From positions 124,001 to 188,000 of the forward strand of contig NZ_QQVY01000001.1 of the NCBI RefSeq assembly GCF_003590715.1: a stretch of DNA of 64,000 nt, in the 5' to 3' direction. The position numbers and the translations under genes are program-made. Source of the DNA: Paracoccus sp. JM45 (GTDB taxonomy: Bacteria > Pseudomonadota > Alphaproteobacteria > Rhodobacterales > Rhodobacteraceae). Every line of letters starts with the position of its first letter. The stretch's first letter is position 1. Below are positions 27,244 to 36,222 of this stretch, piece after piece. Under the pieces are notes generated by a model that searched no databases, was not told where the DNA came from, and was given only the letters and a program-made list of their open reading frames with translations.

Positions 27244-30200
27244 CAAAATCTCTCCTTGCGAATGGGCCACGACCGAAGGTGCGCGACATTTGGCAAACAC
27301 GTACCGTCGCGATGCCCGATTTCAGTTGGAACCACGCCAGATCCGAAAGCGAGGCCGAGGTTCTATCGGTCTGGGTTTCAAAAATCAGCCGTCCGTCCTG
27401 TTCCACTTGCACCAGATAGCTTTCGCTATCCTCGCCCAGTGGAATGTCGGTGCCGTCCCAGCCGTCACTTTCGATCCGGCCACGACGGACCCATGTGATC
27501 TGGCGTCCCGACAGCATCAGATGGCAGGGTGAATAGGGACGCAGTCCAACCCCCTGTGCCACGGTTGACCGGCTTCGATAGCTGGCATCATCAGGGCTGC
27601 GCAGTGCCGGACCGATACGCCAGAACCGTTCCTGCCCCCGCGCCGACGGCGGCAGATCGACTTGCTGTGGTCCACCGTCCAGCAGGACAACCAGACTGCC
27701 TTCTGGCCAGATATCAGGCATCAGGGCGTCAGTGCCAGCCTGCCCTCGCAGGCGTTGACTGATCTCCCATATGTTCGGGGCGACCAGTTGGGCTTTGGCA
27801 AATTGCATAACTTCCCACCCGTCAAGGGAACCGTCACCGATGGCCAGTGTATTAGCCCCCGCCAACAGCGCACGCTCGGTCACGGATTTCAGCGGATCAT
27901 TCGTCAAACGCAGCTTTAGTGGCGCGCCGCGGTCGATGATACCGGCCCTTGCACGGGCCAGCGGCGTCATGGTCCGGCCAATCAGTGAACGACGGTCCAG
28001 CACCAGGTTCGTCTCGAACCCGCCCTCTTCCTCGACCGAGGAATAGGCCGCAACCGTGCCGGGCCAGGGATAGGCCGACGCAGCCAGATAGGGGGCATAG
28101 GGCACTTCATCCCCGCGCAGCAGCGGCAGGTCCAGAAACACCGGATAGACCGGCGTCGGCGGGGAATAGCGACGGATCGCGCCCTGTTCCTGATGGCTAA
28201 GCTGTGGCGTATAAAGGCCCGGATCGATCCGCACAGCATCCACCGTGATGACACCGGCCCGTTCCACCCTGTCGATCCGCCAGCGCAGAACCTCTTGCCC
28301 CGGAATATCTGACAGAACCACATCCCCCGGCCCCAGATCCGACATCGACGGTGCCAAGGCAAATCGTGCGGTATCACGCGCCACCTCGGCTTCGGCGATC
28401 CAGCGGTCGGCAATCGCGCGACCTTCAGGGCGCGTCAACACCATCGAGAATTCGCTGTCCGAAACCGCTTGCCGCGTCTCGTCGGACAGACAGGATTCGG
28501 CCGTTGCTGTGACATAGTCGCCCCCCGCCGCAATATGGCTAAGACGGATGCGCCCCGCAGTCGATGCTTCGACCAGACGAGCGGTTTCAAAGCCTGTCAG
28601 CTCGCCCGCGATTGCCAGATCATCAGCACCGATACGCGCCTTTGGCAGACCGTCACGCGCAATAAAGGTCAAGCGTCCGCCACGTTCGATTGCATCGAAC
28701 CCATGCACCAGCATCAAGGGCTGCAAAGCTGCACGGGCGGATTCATTGCCCTGCAGGGACATCCCGCGCACAACGCCGGAAATGGCGCTGGTATCGACAT
28801 CGGTCACACCTGACACCGCACAGATATCACGGACAACCGTGCGCAGGTTCACGGCACCTGCCCGACCGTTCAGCCAATGCCCCCGATCCCATGCCGGACC
28901 GTCCGACCACAGATCATCCCGCCCCGGAAACGCCGGATAGGGCCGCGCGTCCCAGCACCAGATATGCGCGCGATCGGTGTCCAGCATCGGCATACCGTCC
29001 GCATTGCGCGGGTTATTGTCAGGATCGTTCCAGAACCCCATCGAGGCTTCGATATAGGCCGCCTGAATCGCGTCATTTCGAACACCGTTCGAATAATGCG
29101 GCAGCATACTCTCCAAGCTCATGGCATCCAGAAACTTGTTCGGCTGGTTCGTCGCCTTATCCAGCGCGGCACAACCCAATTCGGTAAACCAGATCGGCTT
29201 TGACCCCGGAACCCAACCGGTGGCCTGCCGCTGCCTTACCCCTTCGGGACGGTCGTAATGCAGGTTCTGCCACCAGCTGGCCAGATCCTTATACCGCCAG
29301 ACCCATGCCTCGTCATATTGGCCATCGGTGATCGGCGTGCGTTTCTGGGCGTCGCGGTCGGCGTCGCTGGCATAGAACCAGTCATAGCCTTCGCCACCCG
29401 CCACATTCGCCTTGAGGTAGTCGATATTGTCGATCCGCCCCCAATGTGCATCCAGATGGGTGTCGCCATCACGCCAATCCGACAGCGGCATATAATTATC
29501 GATGCCGATGAAATCGATATTCGGATCAGCCCACAGCGGATCAAGATGGAAGAACAGTTCCCCGCCACCCGGATGATGCCCGAAATATTCCGACCAATCC
29601 GAGGCATAGCCGATTTTGACATCCGGCCCCAGAATGGCACGCACATCCGCCGCCAGAACCTTCAACGCCGCCACCGCAGGATAGCTGTTCTGCGGCCCGC
29701 GGATCTGCGTCATCGCGACCATTTCCGACCCGATCAGAAACGCATCCGTATTGCCCGCAAGGGCACAAAGATGGGCGTAATGCAGGATAAACCGGCGATA
29801 GCTCCATTCATCGGGGCCGGAATAGATGACCGTCTCATCCGACGTCCGGAAATCATCGCGATTCGCCTGTCCAAAAAACCGGCTGACCTGATCCACTGCC
29901 GCCTGCGTCAGATCCTGTGTGCCTGCACGCCCCGGTGCGATCGCTGTGGTCACGCGGCCGCGCCACGGCATGACAGGTTGTTCGGTGGCACCATATGGAT
30001 CGGGCAATCCATTGCCGGCCAGCTGCTCCATCAGGATGAAGGGATAAAAGATCGCCTTGCGCCCCGTCGCCGACAGCGCGCGCAGCCCTTCGATCACCGC
30101 CCTGTCTGCAGGCGTGCCGCCATAGATCGGGCGACCGTCTTTACGCGCAACCTCTTGCGCCGCGTTGCGGCTGATACCGCCTGCACGCCACGGCATCTGG

Positions 30201-31111
30201 TTGCCATCAACTTCTTTGAATTCTACCTTGGGGCGGACCTGACAATCACCGATCCGCAGGTCGCTGCCGAACCATGACACCACCATAGAGACCGATCCGA
30301 CATTCGGCAGCTCGCGCCCCAACACATCAAGCGAGGCGGAAAAATCCGTCCCGCCCATCGGGGTATTGACGTTGAAGCTGCGGCTTTCACCCAGATCATC
30401 GCCTTCCGACACAGCCGTGGTGGCCAGCGAATATTCACCTGTGCCGGGGATCAGGGCCACCGCGCGGACGTCGGTGCACATGCCGGTTCCGTCACGGGCG
30501 GGACAGGTCACCTCGAAGCTAAGCTGCGGCATGCGGTTGCCCCAGCGCTCCAACGTCAGGTTTTCCAGAATGACATAGGCGATACCGCGATAGGCAGGCG
30601 CATCCTCACCCTCGATCGCGGAAATTACCGGATCGGGGCTTTGCGATTCACCACCGCGATAGATGCGCATGTTCAGATCTTCGGCGGCAATCTCCTCGCC
30701 ATCGGCCCAGACGCGACCAACGCTCAGGATACGCCCCTCGCATAGCGCCAGCGCGACCGACAAACGATAGCTGACCTGCGTGACCTGCGTCTGGGGCGCA
30801 CCTTTTCCGCCACCGCCCTCGGTCTTGGTGATCTCCTCCATCGGAGAGGCCCAGATCACATGGCCCGGCAGACGCATCTGGCCCCAGACGCGCGGCACCG
30901 CCGCACCTTCACCTGCGGTCTGGATACGCAGGCGATCAATGCGTCCGGTTTCAACCGCCTTGGCACCCCCACCAAGCAAACGCTGGTCGATCACGCGCCC
31001 GGCCAAAGCACCGGCTGCGCGCCCCAAGACAGCGCCGGACAGCCCAAGGACCGCGCCGCCAAAACCCGCGCCAAGCGATGCACCCACCGCTGACAGGACA
31101 ATCGTGGCCAT
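27233..31111 (-). CDS. g15: GTA gp15, baseplate megatron / host-specificity protein
   Basis: 1292 residues, the largest gene of the window. A Gly/Ala-rich hydrophobic N-terminus leads into tail-tip domains. A GTA TIM-barrel glycosidase-like domain (about 430-760; YASDWSEYFGHHPGGGELFFHLDPLWADPNIDFIGIDNYMPLSDW; PIWFTELGCAALDKATNQPN) follows, then phage tail protein domains and a C-terminal Ig-like stretch. It forms the tail tip and penetrates the envelope of recipient cells. Intact over full length, with no frameshift. Confidence 0.95.
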   Translation of the reverse strand: MATIVLSAVGASLGAGFGGAVLGLSGAVLGRAAGALAGRVIDQRLLGGGAKAVETGRIDRLRIQTAGEGAAVPRVWGQMRLPGHVIWASPMEEITKTEGGGGKGAPQTQVTQVSYRLSVALALCEGRILSVGRVWADGEEIAAEDLNMRIYRGGESQSPDPVISAIEGEDAPAYRGIAYVILENLTLERWGNRMPQLSFEVTCPARDGTGMCTDVRAVALIPGTGEYSLATTAVSEGDDLGESRSFNVNTPMGGTDFSASLDVLGRELPNVGSVSMVVSWFGSDLRIGDCQVRPKVEFKEVDGNQMPWRAGGISRNAAQEVARKDGRPIYGGTPADRAVIEGLRALSATGRKAIFYPFILMEQLAGNGLPDPYGATEQPVMPWRGRVTTAIAPGRAGTQDLTQAAVDQVSRFFGQANRDDFRTSDETVIYSGPDEWSYRRFILHYAHLCALAGNTDAFLIGSEMVAMTQIRGPQNSYPAVAALKVLAADVRAILGPDVKIGYASDWSEYFGHHPGGGELFFHLDPLWADPNIDFIGIDNYMPLSDWRDGDTHLDAHWGRIDNIDYLKANVAGGEGYDWFYASDADRDAQKRTPITDGQYDEAWVWRYKDLASWWQNLHYDRPEGVRQRQATGWVPGSKPIWFTELGCAALDKATNQPNKFLDAMSLESMLPHYSNGVRNDAIQAAYIEASMGFWNDPDNNPRNADGMPMLDTDRAHIWCWDARPYPAFPGRDDLWSDGPAWDRGHWLNGRAGAVNLRTVVRDICAVSGVTDVDTSAISGVVRGMSLQGNESARAALQPLMLVHGFDAIERGGRLTFIARDGLPKARIGADDLAIAGELTGFETARLVEASTAGRIRLSHIAAGGDYVTATAESCLSDETRQAVSDSEFSMVLTRPEGRAIADRWIAEAEVARDTARFALAPSMSDLGPGDVVLSDIPGQEVLRWRIDRVERAGVITVDAVRIDPGLYTPQLSHQEQGAIRRYSPPTPVYPVFLDLPLLRGDEVPYAPYLAASAYPWPGTVAAYSSVEEEGGFETNLVLDRRSLIGRTMTPLARARAGIIDRGAPLKLRLTNDPLKSVTERALLAGANTLAIGDGSLDGWEVMQFAKAQLVAPNIWEISQRLRGQAGTDALMPDIWPEGSLVVLLDGGPQQVDLPPSARGQERFWRIGPALRSPDDASYRSRSTVAQGVGLRPYSPCHLMLSGRQITWVRRGRIESDGWDGTDIPLGEDSESYLVQVEQDGRLIFETQTDRTSASLSDLAWFQLKSGIATVRVCQMSRTFGRGPFARRDFDVQ

Positions 31112-31135
31112 AAGGACCTCCTTTGTTGGAATTGC

Positions 31136-31564
31136 TCAGGGAAAGCAGAAACGCGCAACAATCCGCGACTGCCATGGCGGCGTCAGCGGACTTTCGATAA
31201 CTCCGTGATAGGTATAGGCATGCAGGAACCGCGCCTCGGGGCCGGTCTGCGACAGGATGCCAAGGTGCTTGGCAATCGCGCCCTGACGCATACGGAACAA
31301 CAAGACCTGCCCCGCTTGCCAGTCATCATCGCGGGCAACAGGCACCAGATGGCGCATGGCAGCATCCTGCAGAACCTCTGCACTGTTACATTCGGCCCAA
31401 TCTGCGGTATAGGCGGGCGGCGCTTCGGGTTCGTCACCATGCAGATCGCGCCAGACGCCGCGGATCAGACCAAGACAATCGGCACCGCTGCCTTTCACGC
31501 TGGCCTGATGCACATAGGGCGTGCCCAGCCATTGACGGGCAGCATCAACAACCGCATTTTCCAT
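31136..31564 (-). CDS. g14: GTA gp14, NlpC/P60 cell-wall peptidase
   Basis: 142 residues. The catalytic Cys is in GSGADCLGLIRGVWRDL, the His in IAKHLGILS, and the third polar position is near FLHAYTYHGV. NlpC/P60 hydrolases in tails locally cut peptidoglycan to let DNA through. It starts a few bases after the g13 stop (TAGGATG). Confidence 0.93.
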   Translation of the reverse strand: MENAVVDAARQWLGTPYVHQASVKGSGADCLGLIRGVWRDLHGDEPEAPPAYTADWAECNSAEVLQDAAMRHLVPVARDDDWQAGQVLLFRMRQGAIAKHLGILSQTGPEARFLHAYTYHGVIESPLTPPWQSRIVARFCFP

Positions 31565-31565
31565 C

Positions 31566-32390
31566 CTACCCCCCCACCTGCGGTGCCAGCAGCCAGTCTT
31601 CCGATGGCAGATGCGGAAAGCCCCGAAAGTTCAGGAAGTTGTTGAACTTCAGCCGGCAGGTTCCGGCGGCCTTGTCACAGCCCGCGATCAGCTTGATCCG
31701 GTCGCCGGCAGCGGGGGGGATTGCCAATCCGGCCCATAGTTCGATGGTGCGGGTGCCATCCTCATGCGCGGTGTCGTTCTTGATGGCCGCGTGAAGCCCC
31801 TGTGCATTGCCGTCCAGCAGATGCAACTGGCCCTGTTCGAACCAATTCCCGGCAAATGCGGGAAAGGCGTCGAACGTGAAGATACGACCGTCCCGAACGT
31901 CTTGAACGGCCAGTTCCAGCGACAGGGCCTCGGTTGCCAGATTGACGCAGCATGATCCGTCGCCCAAACGCGCGCTGCACCGCGGATGATAGACCCGTCC
32001 CTGTGGCGCATTCAACTTATCGGCGATGCCGCGCAGTTCGGCCTGAAAGGCACCATTGGCACGTGTGACTTCGCCCAGTGACCCCCGAAAGACCAGCTTG
32101 CGGGATGTGACATCTGACCAATCCACCTCCCACATCTGTAATTCGGCGTCATCCCAGCGACCTGCCATCAGATCGCGTTCGGTGATCGCATCATTATCCA
32201 GCGCCCCCGAGGCTTCGGTATTGTCCACCGACAACCCCGTCGCCTGCACGATGGCCTGCGCCGTCAATCCCAGATCAGGACGAAAGCTGATACCCTCGAA
32301 GTCCAACCCACGGTCATGATCGGTAAAGCCCAGAAGAAAGCCATCGGCACGGCGGACCGACCAGGCCCGTGCAAATGTCGTCGTCGTCAT
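31566..32390 (-). CDS. g13: GTA gp13, DUF2163 baseplate hub protein
   Basis: 274 residues. The N-terminus TTTFARAWSVRRADGFLLGFTDHDRGLDFEG and the C-terminal Cys-rich motif GCDKAAGTCRLKFNNFLNFRGFPHLP are characteristic of DUF2163 (phage BR0599 family). Four cysteines at the C-terminus (CSARLGDGSCCV and GCDKAAGTC) probably bind an Fe-S cluster or metal as in other tail hub proteins. It overlaps g12 by 4 nt. Confidence 0.93.
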   Translation of the reverse strand: MTTTTFARAWSVRRADGFLLGFTDHDRGLDFEGISFRPDLGLTAQAIVQATGLSVDNTEASGALDNDAITERDLMAGRWDDAELQMWEVDWSDVTSRKLVFRGSLGEVTRANGAFQAELRGIADKLNAPQGRVYHPRCSARLGDGSCCVNLATEALSLELAVQDVRDGRIFTFDAFPAFAGNWFEQGQLHLLDGNAQGLHAAIKNDTAHEDGTRTIELWAGLAIPPAAGDRIKLIAGCDKAAGTCRLKFNNFLNFRGFPHLPSEDWLLAPQVGG

Positions 32391-33019
32391 AGCCGCACCT
32401 CGACCACCGGAATATCGGGCACCTGCCCCGCCTGGAACGAGGCGACAGACACCGCGATCCGATCCGTATCGAACCGCACCGGCACATCGAATTCATATCC
32501 TGCCATGACGTCGGCACCGGTTTCAGGTGCCTCGTCAAAGGTAATGATGCCTGTCTGGTGATCGACCTGATAGTTGATGCCGATAAACAGCTCGGCACCG
32601 CCGATCCCGGCACGCACCGAATTGAGCACCGTCTTGCAAATCGGCCGGTGATAGGTCGCCCCCCCCGAAACATAGGCCTTTGTCAGTTGAAAACTGCGCG
32701 TAACGCCATCGCCCTTGGCAATAACCTGATCGCTAAAAACCGGCGCAAGTGAAGGCAAGCAGCTTTTGTAATCGGTCCAGTCTTTCCAGCGAAATCCGTG
32801 CAACTGCCCTGCCCGCGCCTCGAAAAAGGCGATGACCGCAGAAAGATCATCCAGCGACCGCAACCCCATCCCCGCGTCAAAGCGGCGGCGGGCGTGGGTC
32901 CACGGGGTGTTGCGCTGTTCGAAACCGCTGGCCAAGGACACAATTTCGGTCCGGCGTTCCGGCCCGCCAATCGCCCCGAAGGACAGATTGGCGGGAAATC
33001 TGACGTCATGAAATGCCAT
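32387..33019 (-). CDS. g12: GTA gp12, DUF2460 distal tail protein
   Basis: 210 residues with the DUF2460 signature FHDVRFPANLSFGAIGGPERRTEIVSLASGFEQRN and YQVDHQTGIITFD. It forms the distal tail ring between tube and baseplate. It lies 14 nt downstream of g11 and overlaps g13 by 4 nt. Confidence 0.93.
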   Translation of the reverse strand: MAFHDVRFPANLSFGAIGGPERRTEIVSLASGFEQRNTPWTHARRRFDAGMGLRSLDDLSAVIAFFEARAGQLHGFRWKDWTDYKSCLPSLAPVFSDQVIAKGDGVTRSFQLTKAYVSGGATYHRPICKTVLNSVRAGIGGAELFIGINYQVDHQTGIITFDEAPETGADVMAGYEFDVPVRFDTDRIAVSVASFQAGQVPDIPVVEVRL

Positions 33020-33033
33020 GATAGTACCTGTTT

Positions 33034-33699
33034 TCAGCTGTTGCGGTCGCCGCGCGCCAGAACGCGCGACATCTGTGCGGCAATCTGCGACTGGCTGCGC
33101 TGGAAACCCGCAACATCCGGCGTCTGGATGTTGAAAGTCATATTGACCGCACTACCCCCGCCCGATGTCGCGACGCCCAGCTTGCCATCCGCGCCGCGTT
33201 GCAGCGGCATGATCGCTTCGGGGCCAGCCTCGCCCATCAGGCCGGAGCCGCCGCGCATCGCGAAGGCAGTCGGGCTTTGGGCGATACCGCCCACTGCGGT
33301 GGTCCGACCCTGTGAAAAGGCACCACCCTTGGCAAAGGGCGTCAGAACCTGACCGAACGTCCCGCCCCCAAGGACCGAGGCCATCCCACCCGCCAAACTA
33401 CCCGCCAGCGTGCTTTCCACCGGCTGCATCGCGATGGAATAGACCGTATCAGCCAGCGACTGGCCGATAGATTTCAACGCATCCGACAGCTTGCCACCAT
33501 CCAGAACCAGACCGTCGATCGCCCCGCCCAAGCCCCGTTCAAGACCGGATGATAAGGTCGTCACCTCGCGCGTGGTGAACAGCATCGACTGCCGCAGCCG
33601 TGCCAGTTCGCTTTCGAATTCGCTGGTCATCTGGGCGTTGCGGCCCAGATCCTCCTCTAGCAGGTCCAGCGACGACCCGATGCCATCATTCATTGCCAT
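33034..33699 (-). CDS. g11: GTA gp11, short tail tape-measure protein
   Basis: About 221 residues from the ATG at 33699, which has GGGG 9 nt upstream; ATGs at 33693 and 33705 are alternatives. The N-terminal helical part (LARLRQSMLFTTREVTTLSSGLERGL) precedes a Gly/Ala-rich hydrophobic region and the conserved tail-tape motif GLMGEAGPEAIMPLQRGADGKLGV. Tape-measure length sets tail length, so a very short protein implies the short (about 50 nm) GTA-type tail. It overlaps the preceding chaperone gene. Confidence 0.9.
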   Translation of the reverse strand: MAMNDGIGSSLDLLEEDLGRNAQMTSEFESELARLRQSMLFTTREVTTLSSGLERGLGGAIDGLVLDGGKLSDALKSIGQSLADTVYSIAMQPVESTLAGSLAGGMASVLGGGTFGQVLTPFAKGGAFSQGRTTAVGGIAQSPTAFAMRGGSGLMGEAGPEAIMPLQRGADGKLGVATSGGGSAVNMTFNIQTPDVAGFQRSQSQIAAQMSRVLARGDRNS

Positions 33700-33934
33700 G
33701 ACCATTTTCCCCACATGCATAATCCGGTCCGCCCCCTAAGCGGGGCGCATCGGGAAATTTGATTTGCAAATCCGCCAGACGGTTGCGGTTCATACGGCTG
33801 GCTGCGGGTTCCATCCCCAGCATCAAGGCCAGCTCGGAGGGCGTCAGCGCCCAGAAATCATCGGGCCGCAAACGCAGGTCCCGCATCCCTGCACGCATCA
33901 ATCCCTGCCAATCCAGCGTGGTCCCACCGCTCAT
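33686..33934 (-). CDS. GTA gp10.1, tail assembly chaperone
   Basis: 82 residues with the family signature DWQGLMRAGMRDLRLRPDDFWALTPSELALML (rcc01693-type tail assembly chaperone). The overlap with g10 (ATGA) recalls the chaperone pairs made by frameshifting in lambdoid phages, but here the two are separate genes. Confidence 0.88.
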   Translation of the reverse strand: MSGGTTLDWQGLMRAGMRDLRLRPDDFWALTPSELALMLGMEPAASRMNRNRLADLQIKFPDAPRLGGGPDYACGENGHGNE

Positions 33935-34245
33935 GCGGCGTCCCGAAAGGCCAATGTGATCAAACGGGCGGCGATGCGCGCGCCTTCCAGCGGACCGCCA
34001 TCAATCTGTCGGGCCAACAGATCATCTTGCGTCCCTGTCCAGCCACCACCGCGCAGACCTGCGACCAGCACCGCCATAATATCGTTGCTGCTAAAGCGGT
34101 CTTCTTCCAGACGGCCCGCAAGCGCCGCCAGATTGTCTTCGGCCAGCGCGTCTTCCAGTTCGGCCAAAGCCCCCAAGGTCAGCCGCGCGATATGCGGCTG
34201 ACCATCCAGAACTATCTGGACCTCTCCTCTCAGCGGATTGACCAT
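33931..34245 (-). CDS. g10: GTA gp10, tail chaperone-like protein
   Basis: 104 residues, GTA_gp10 family: NPLRGEVQIVLDGQPHIARLTLGALAELEDALAEDN. Small helical protein between the major tail protein and the tape measure, the position of tail-tube assembly chaperones. Its start overlaps the g9 stop by one base (TGATG). Confidence 0.88.
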   Translation of the reverse strand: MVNPLRGEVQIVLDGQPHIARLTLGALAELEDALAEDNLAALAGRLEEDRFSSNDIMAVLVAGLRGGGWTGTQDDLLARQIDGGPLEGARIAARLITLAFRDAA

Positions 34246-34658
34246 CAGATCGCCTCGAAAGTCAGGGCACCTGCGGATGCCAGCGACAGTTCATAGGTCG
34301 CCTCGCCGTCATGGGTGCCCGCATATTCCAGCGAGGTGATCTGGAATGCCCCCGAAACCTGACCAAAATCAGGAATGATGATCTGGAATTGCGGAATTTC
34401 ACCGTCGAAAAACACCTGACGCGCGCGACCATCACTGTTGGCATCGCGAAACACACCCGATCCGGAAACCGAGGCGCTGCGCACCCCCGCACCACCCAGC
34501 AGTTCACGCCATCCGCCTTCACTTTCGAGGCTGGTGACATCGACGGTTTCGGCATTGAACGACAGGCGCGTGGCACGCAGCCCGGCCACGGTTTCGAACG
34601 CCCCGTCGCCGGACATGTCCATCTTGATCAGAAGATCGCGTCCATTCTGTACTGCCAT
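34245..34658 (-). CDS. g9: GTA gp9, major tail tube protein (TP901-1 family)
   Basis: 137 residues. The sequence AVQNGRDLLIKMDMSGDGAFETVAGLRATRLSFNAETVDVTSLES is characteristic of TP901-1/GTA tail tube proteins; hexameric rings of it form the tail tube. It lies 13 nt after g8. Confidence 0.93.
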   Translation of the reverse strand: MAVQNGRDLLIKMDMSGDGAFETVAGLRATRLSFNAETVDVTSLESEGGWRELLGGAGVRSASVSGSGVFRDANSDGRARQVFFDGEIPQFQIIIPDFGQVSGAFQITSLEYAGTHDGEATYELSLASAGALTFEAI

Positions 34659-34671
34659 GATCCAGTCTCCC

Positions 34672-35088
34672 TCAGATTAAATCGATACGAGCGCGAAAGG
34701 TCAGATCGACCTGCCGTGACGCGCCACTTTTCATTCGACGCGCCGAAGCGCGCAGAAACCACAAACCCGCCAGCTTGCCCCGCGACAGCTGCAATGACCC
34801 GTCCTGCAAAGCATCGGCCACCGCGACCGCTGCTGCCTTGACCGCGCCGAAACCGGCGCCATCGCTGCCGGACATGACCGAGACGATGAAATCATGCCGT
34901 GCGCCGCGGGCGCTGACATCACTGACATCGCGCACATCCTCGGTCCCCAACGCGACATGCACCCCGCTGGGGGCCTCGACGGGCATTGCGTCGAAGATCG
35001 CGTCACCGACCAGATCGGCTAGCGCCTCGTCGTTGCGCAATTGCTGATAGACAGCCGCTTGAAGGGCGACACCTGCGCCATAACTCAT
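34672..35088 (-). CDS. g8: GTA gp8, DUF3168 tail terminator protein
   Basis: 138 residues with the DUF3168 pattern ALQAAVYQQLRNDEALADLVGDAIFDAMP and VSARGARHDFIVSVMS. It caps the tail and joins it to the head connector. It overlaps g7 by 4 nt (ATGA). Confidence 0.92.
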   Translation of the reverse strand: MSYGAGVALQAAVYQQLRNDEALADLVGDAIFDAMPVEAPSGVHVALGTEDVRDVSDVSARGARHDFIVSVMSGSDGAGFGAVKAAAVAVADALQDGSLQLSRGKLAGLWFLRASARRMKSGASRQVDLTFRARIDLI

Positions 35089-35411
35089 GTCGGATCCTCT
35101 TCCCGGGCGTGACAGACCAGATAGCTGCCGCGCGCATCCTGTTCAGCGACCGCCTCGATCAGGAACAACCGCCCGCCCAACCGCAGCCGCTGTCCCGCCT
35201 GCGGTCGCCTTGCGTCACCAACGGGCGCAGCGCGGGTGGTGATTTTCCAGCGCACGGTACTGATCGCACCCTGATCCTTGGCCGATCCCGCATCCATTCC
35301 GGCCCAAAGCAGACCCAGCCGCCGCCATGCGCTGACATAGCCGCCCATGCCATCCGCACGCCGGTCGGGGGTTTCCAGGGCCAGCTGGACGTTCAAATCC
35401 GGTGTGGCCAT
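35085..35411 (-). CDS. g7: GTA gp7, head-tail adaptor (stopper) protein
   Basis: 108 residues from the ATG at 35411, which overlaps the g6 stop (TGATG). Head closure motif LALETPDRRADGMGGYVSAWRRLG...GQRLRLGGRLFLIEAVAEQD (HI1506/SPP1 gp16-like stopper). The open frame further upstream to 35462 lies inside g6 and is not used. Confidence 0.9.
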   Translation of the reverse strand: MATPDLNVQLALETPDRRADGMGGYVSAWRRLGLLWAGMDAGSAKDQGAISTVRWKITTRAAPVGDARRPQAGQRLRLGGRLFLIEAVAEQDARGSYLVCHAREEDPT

Positions 35412-36025
35412 CAGCGCCACCCCTGATTGCCGCGTCCCGCAAGGGTCCGGACCGCCCGCCATTTCTCGATCAGGGCACTGACACCAAAAGGCAGCGCCTG
35501 ACGCAGCCCGTCCTGACTTCGGTCGTCATAATACCGCGCGGCCAACAGGATCACCGCCTGCGCAAGATCGGCAGGAACCTGTGTCCATGTATCGCCAAAT
35601 CCCGCGACAAAGGTCACGGTCACGCTGCCCCTGCGCGGCACATGCGGCAGAATCACCCCCGTCGGCAAAATCACCGGCCGCTGTCCGTCAGGCACCAGCC
35701 GCCAGCCTTCGGCGGCCAGCGCTGTCACCGTCCCCGAACCATCGTCGATCTCGATCTTCTCGACCGAATGGACAGGTGCCAAAGGCAGCGACTGCCCCAA
35801 CCGGTCGCGCCAGTCGTCCAGCTGCATCCGGAAGCGCCGCTTCAGCAGCACCTTGCCGGTCCGCGCCTCGATCGTGGCGATTGCAGCGCGCAGAAATCCG
35901 GACAGCGCCGCCGTCTCTGCGACATCATCGGGTCCGTCAAACCCCGATGCCAAACGCAAATGTCCGCGCAGCGCTGCCACTGGCAGCGCCTCTGCCGCTG
36001 GCGCCGTTTCCTCTATCAGCATCAT
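35411..36025 (-). CDS. g6: GTA gp6, head-tail connector
   Basis: 204 residues from ATG 36025, with GGGAGG 8 nt upstream. Family signature (phiE125 gp8 type): AALRGHLRLASGFDGPDDVAETAALSGFLRAAIATIEARTGKVL. It forms the connector ring below the portal. It follows the capsid gene across a 197-nt gap holding a strong hairpin with a T7 tract. Confidence 0.92.
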   Translation of the reverse strand: MMLIEETAPAAEALPVAALRGHLRLASGFDGPDDVAETAALSGFLRAAIATIEARTGKVLLKRRFRMQLDDWRDRLGQSLPLAPVHSVEKIEIDDGSGTVTALAAEGWRLVPDGQRPVILPTGVILPHVPRRGSVTVTFVAGFGDTWTQVPADLAQAVILLAARYYDDRSQDGLRQALPFGVSALIEKWRAVRTLAGRGNQGWR

Positions 36026-36069
36026 CTTGCGAACCTCCCGTCCTGCCGTCCGCACACATCATCAGGACG

Positions 36070-36091
36070 CATCCCCCCGAAACGGGGGATG
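36070..36091 (-). repeat. small GC hairpin in the g5-g6 gap
   Basis: CATCCCCC/GGGGGATG with a short CGAAAC loop, 3' of the larger terminator-like structure on the minus strand and 45 nt upstream of the g6 start. It could shield the downstream g6-g15 mRNA 5' end. Confidence 0.5.
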
Positions 36092-36113
36092 GTCCGGTTT
36101 GCCAAAGGTTTCG

Positions 36114-36196
36114 AAAAAAAGGGACGCGCCCGCACGCCAGCCATCAGCACGCGCGGACAGTTGCTTAACCGGTACGGCCGGCAACGCGCGCGTCCC
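36114..36196 (-). terminator. terminator-like structure directly after the GTA capsid gene
   Basis: On the minus strand GGGACGCGC (36196-36188) pairs with GCGCGTCCC (36129-36121) and is followed by T7 (36120-36114). The about 58-nt loop contains a further CCGG-rich hairpin. It lies 27 nt after the g5 stop and before g6. A leaky terminator here would make capsid mRNA more abundant than connector and tail mRNA. Confidence 0.65.
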
Positions 36197-36222
36197 CTTC
36201 CCTCACCCGTCCCGCAAATGGC

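Noticed and set aside
29258..30277. 339-codon plus-strand open frame inside the GTA region
   Set aside because: Antisense to g15; low-information His/Arg/Ile-rich translation.
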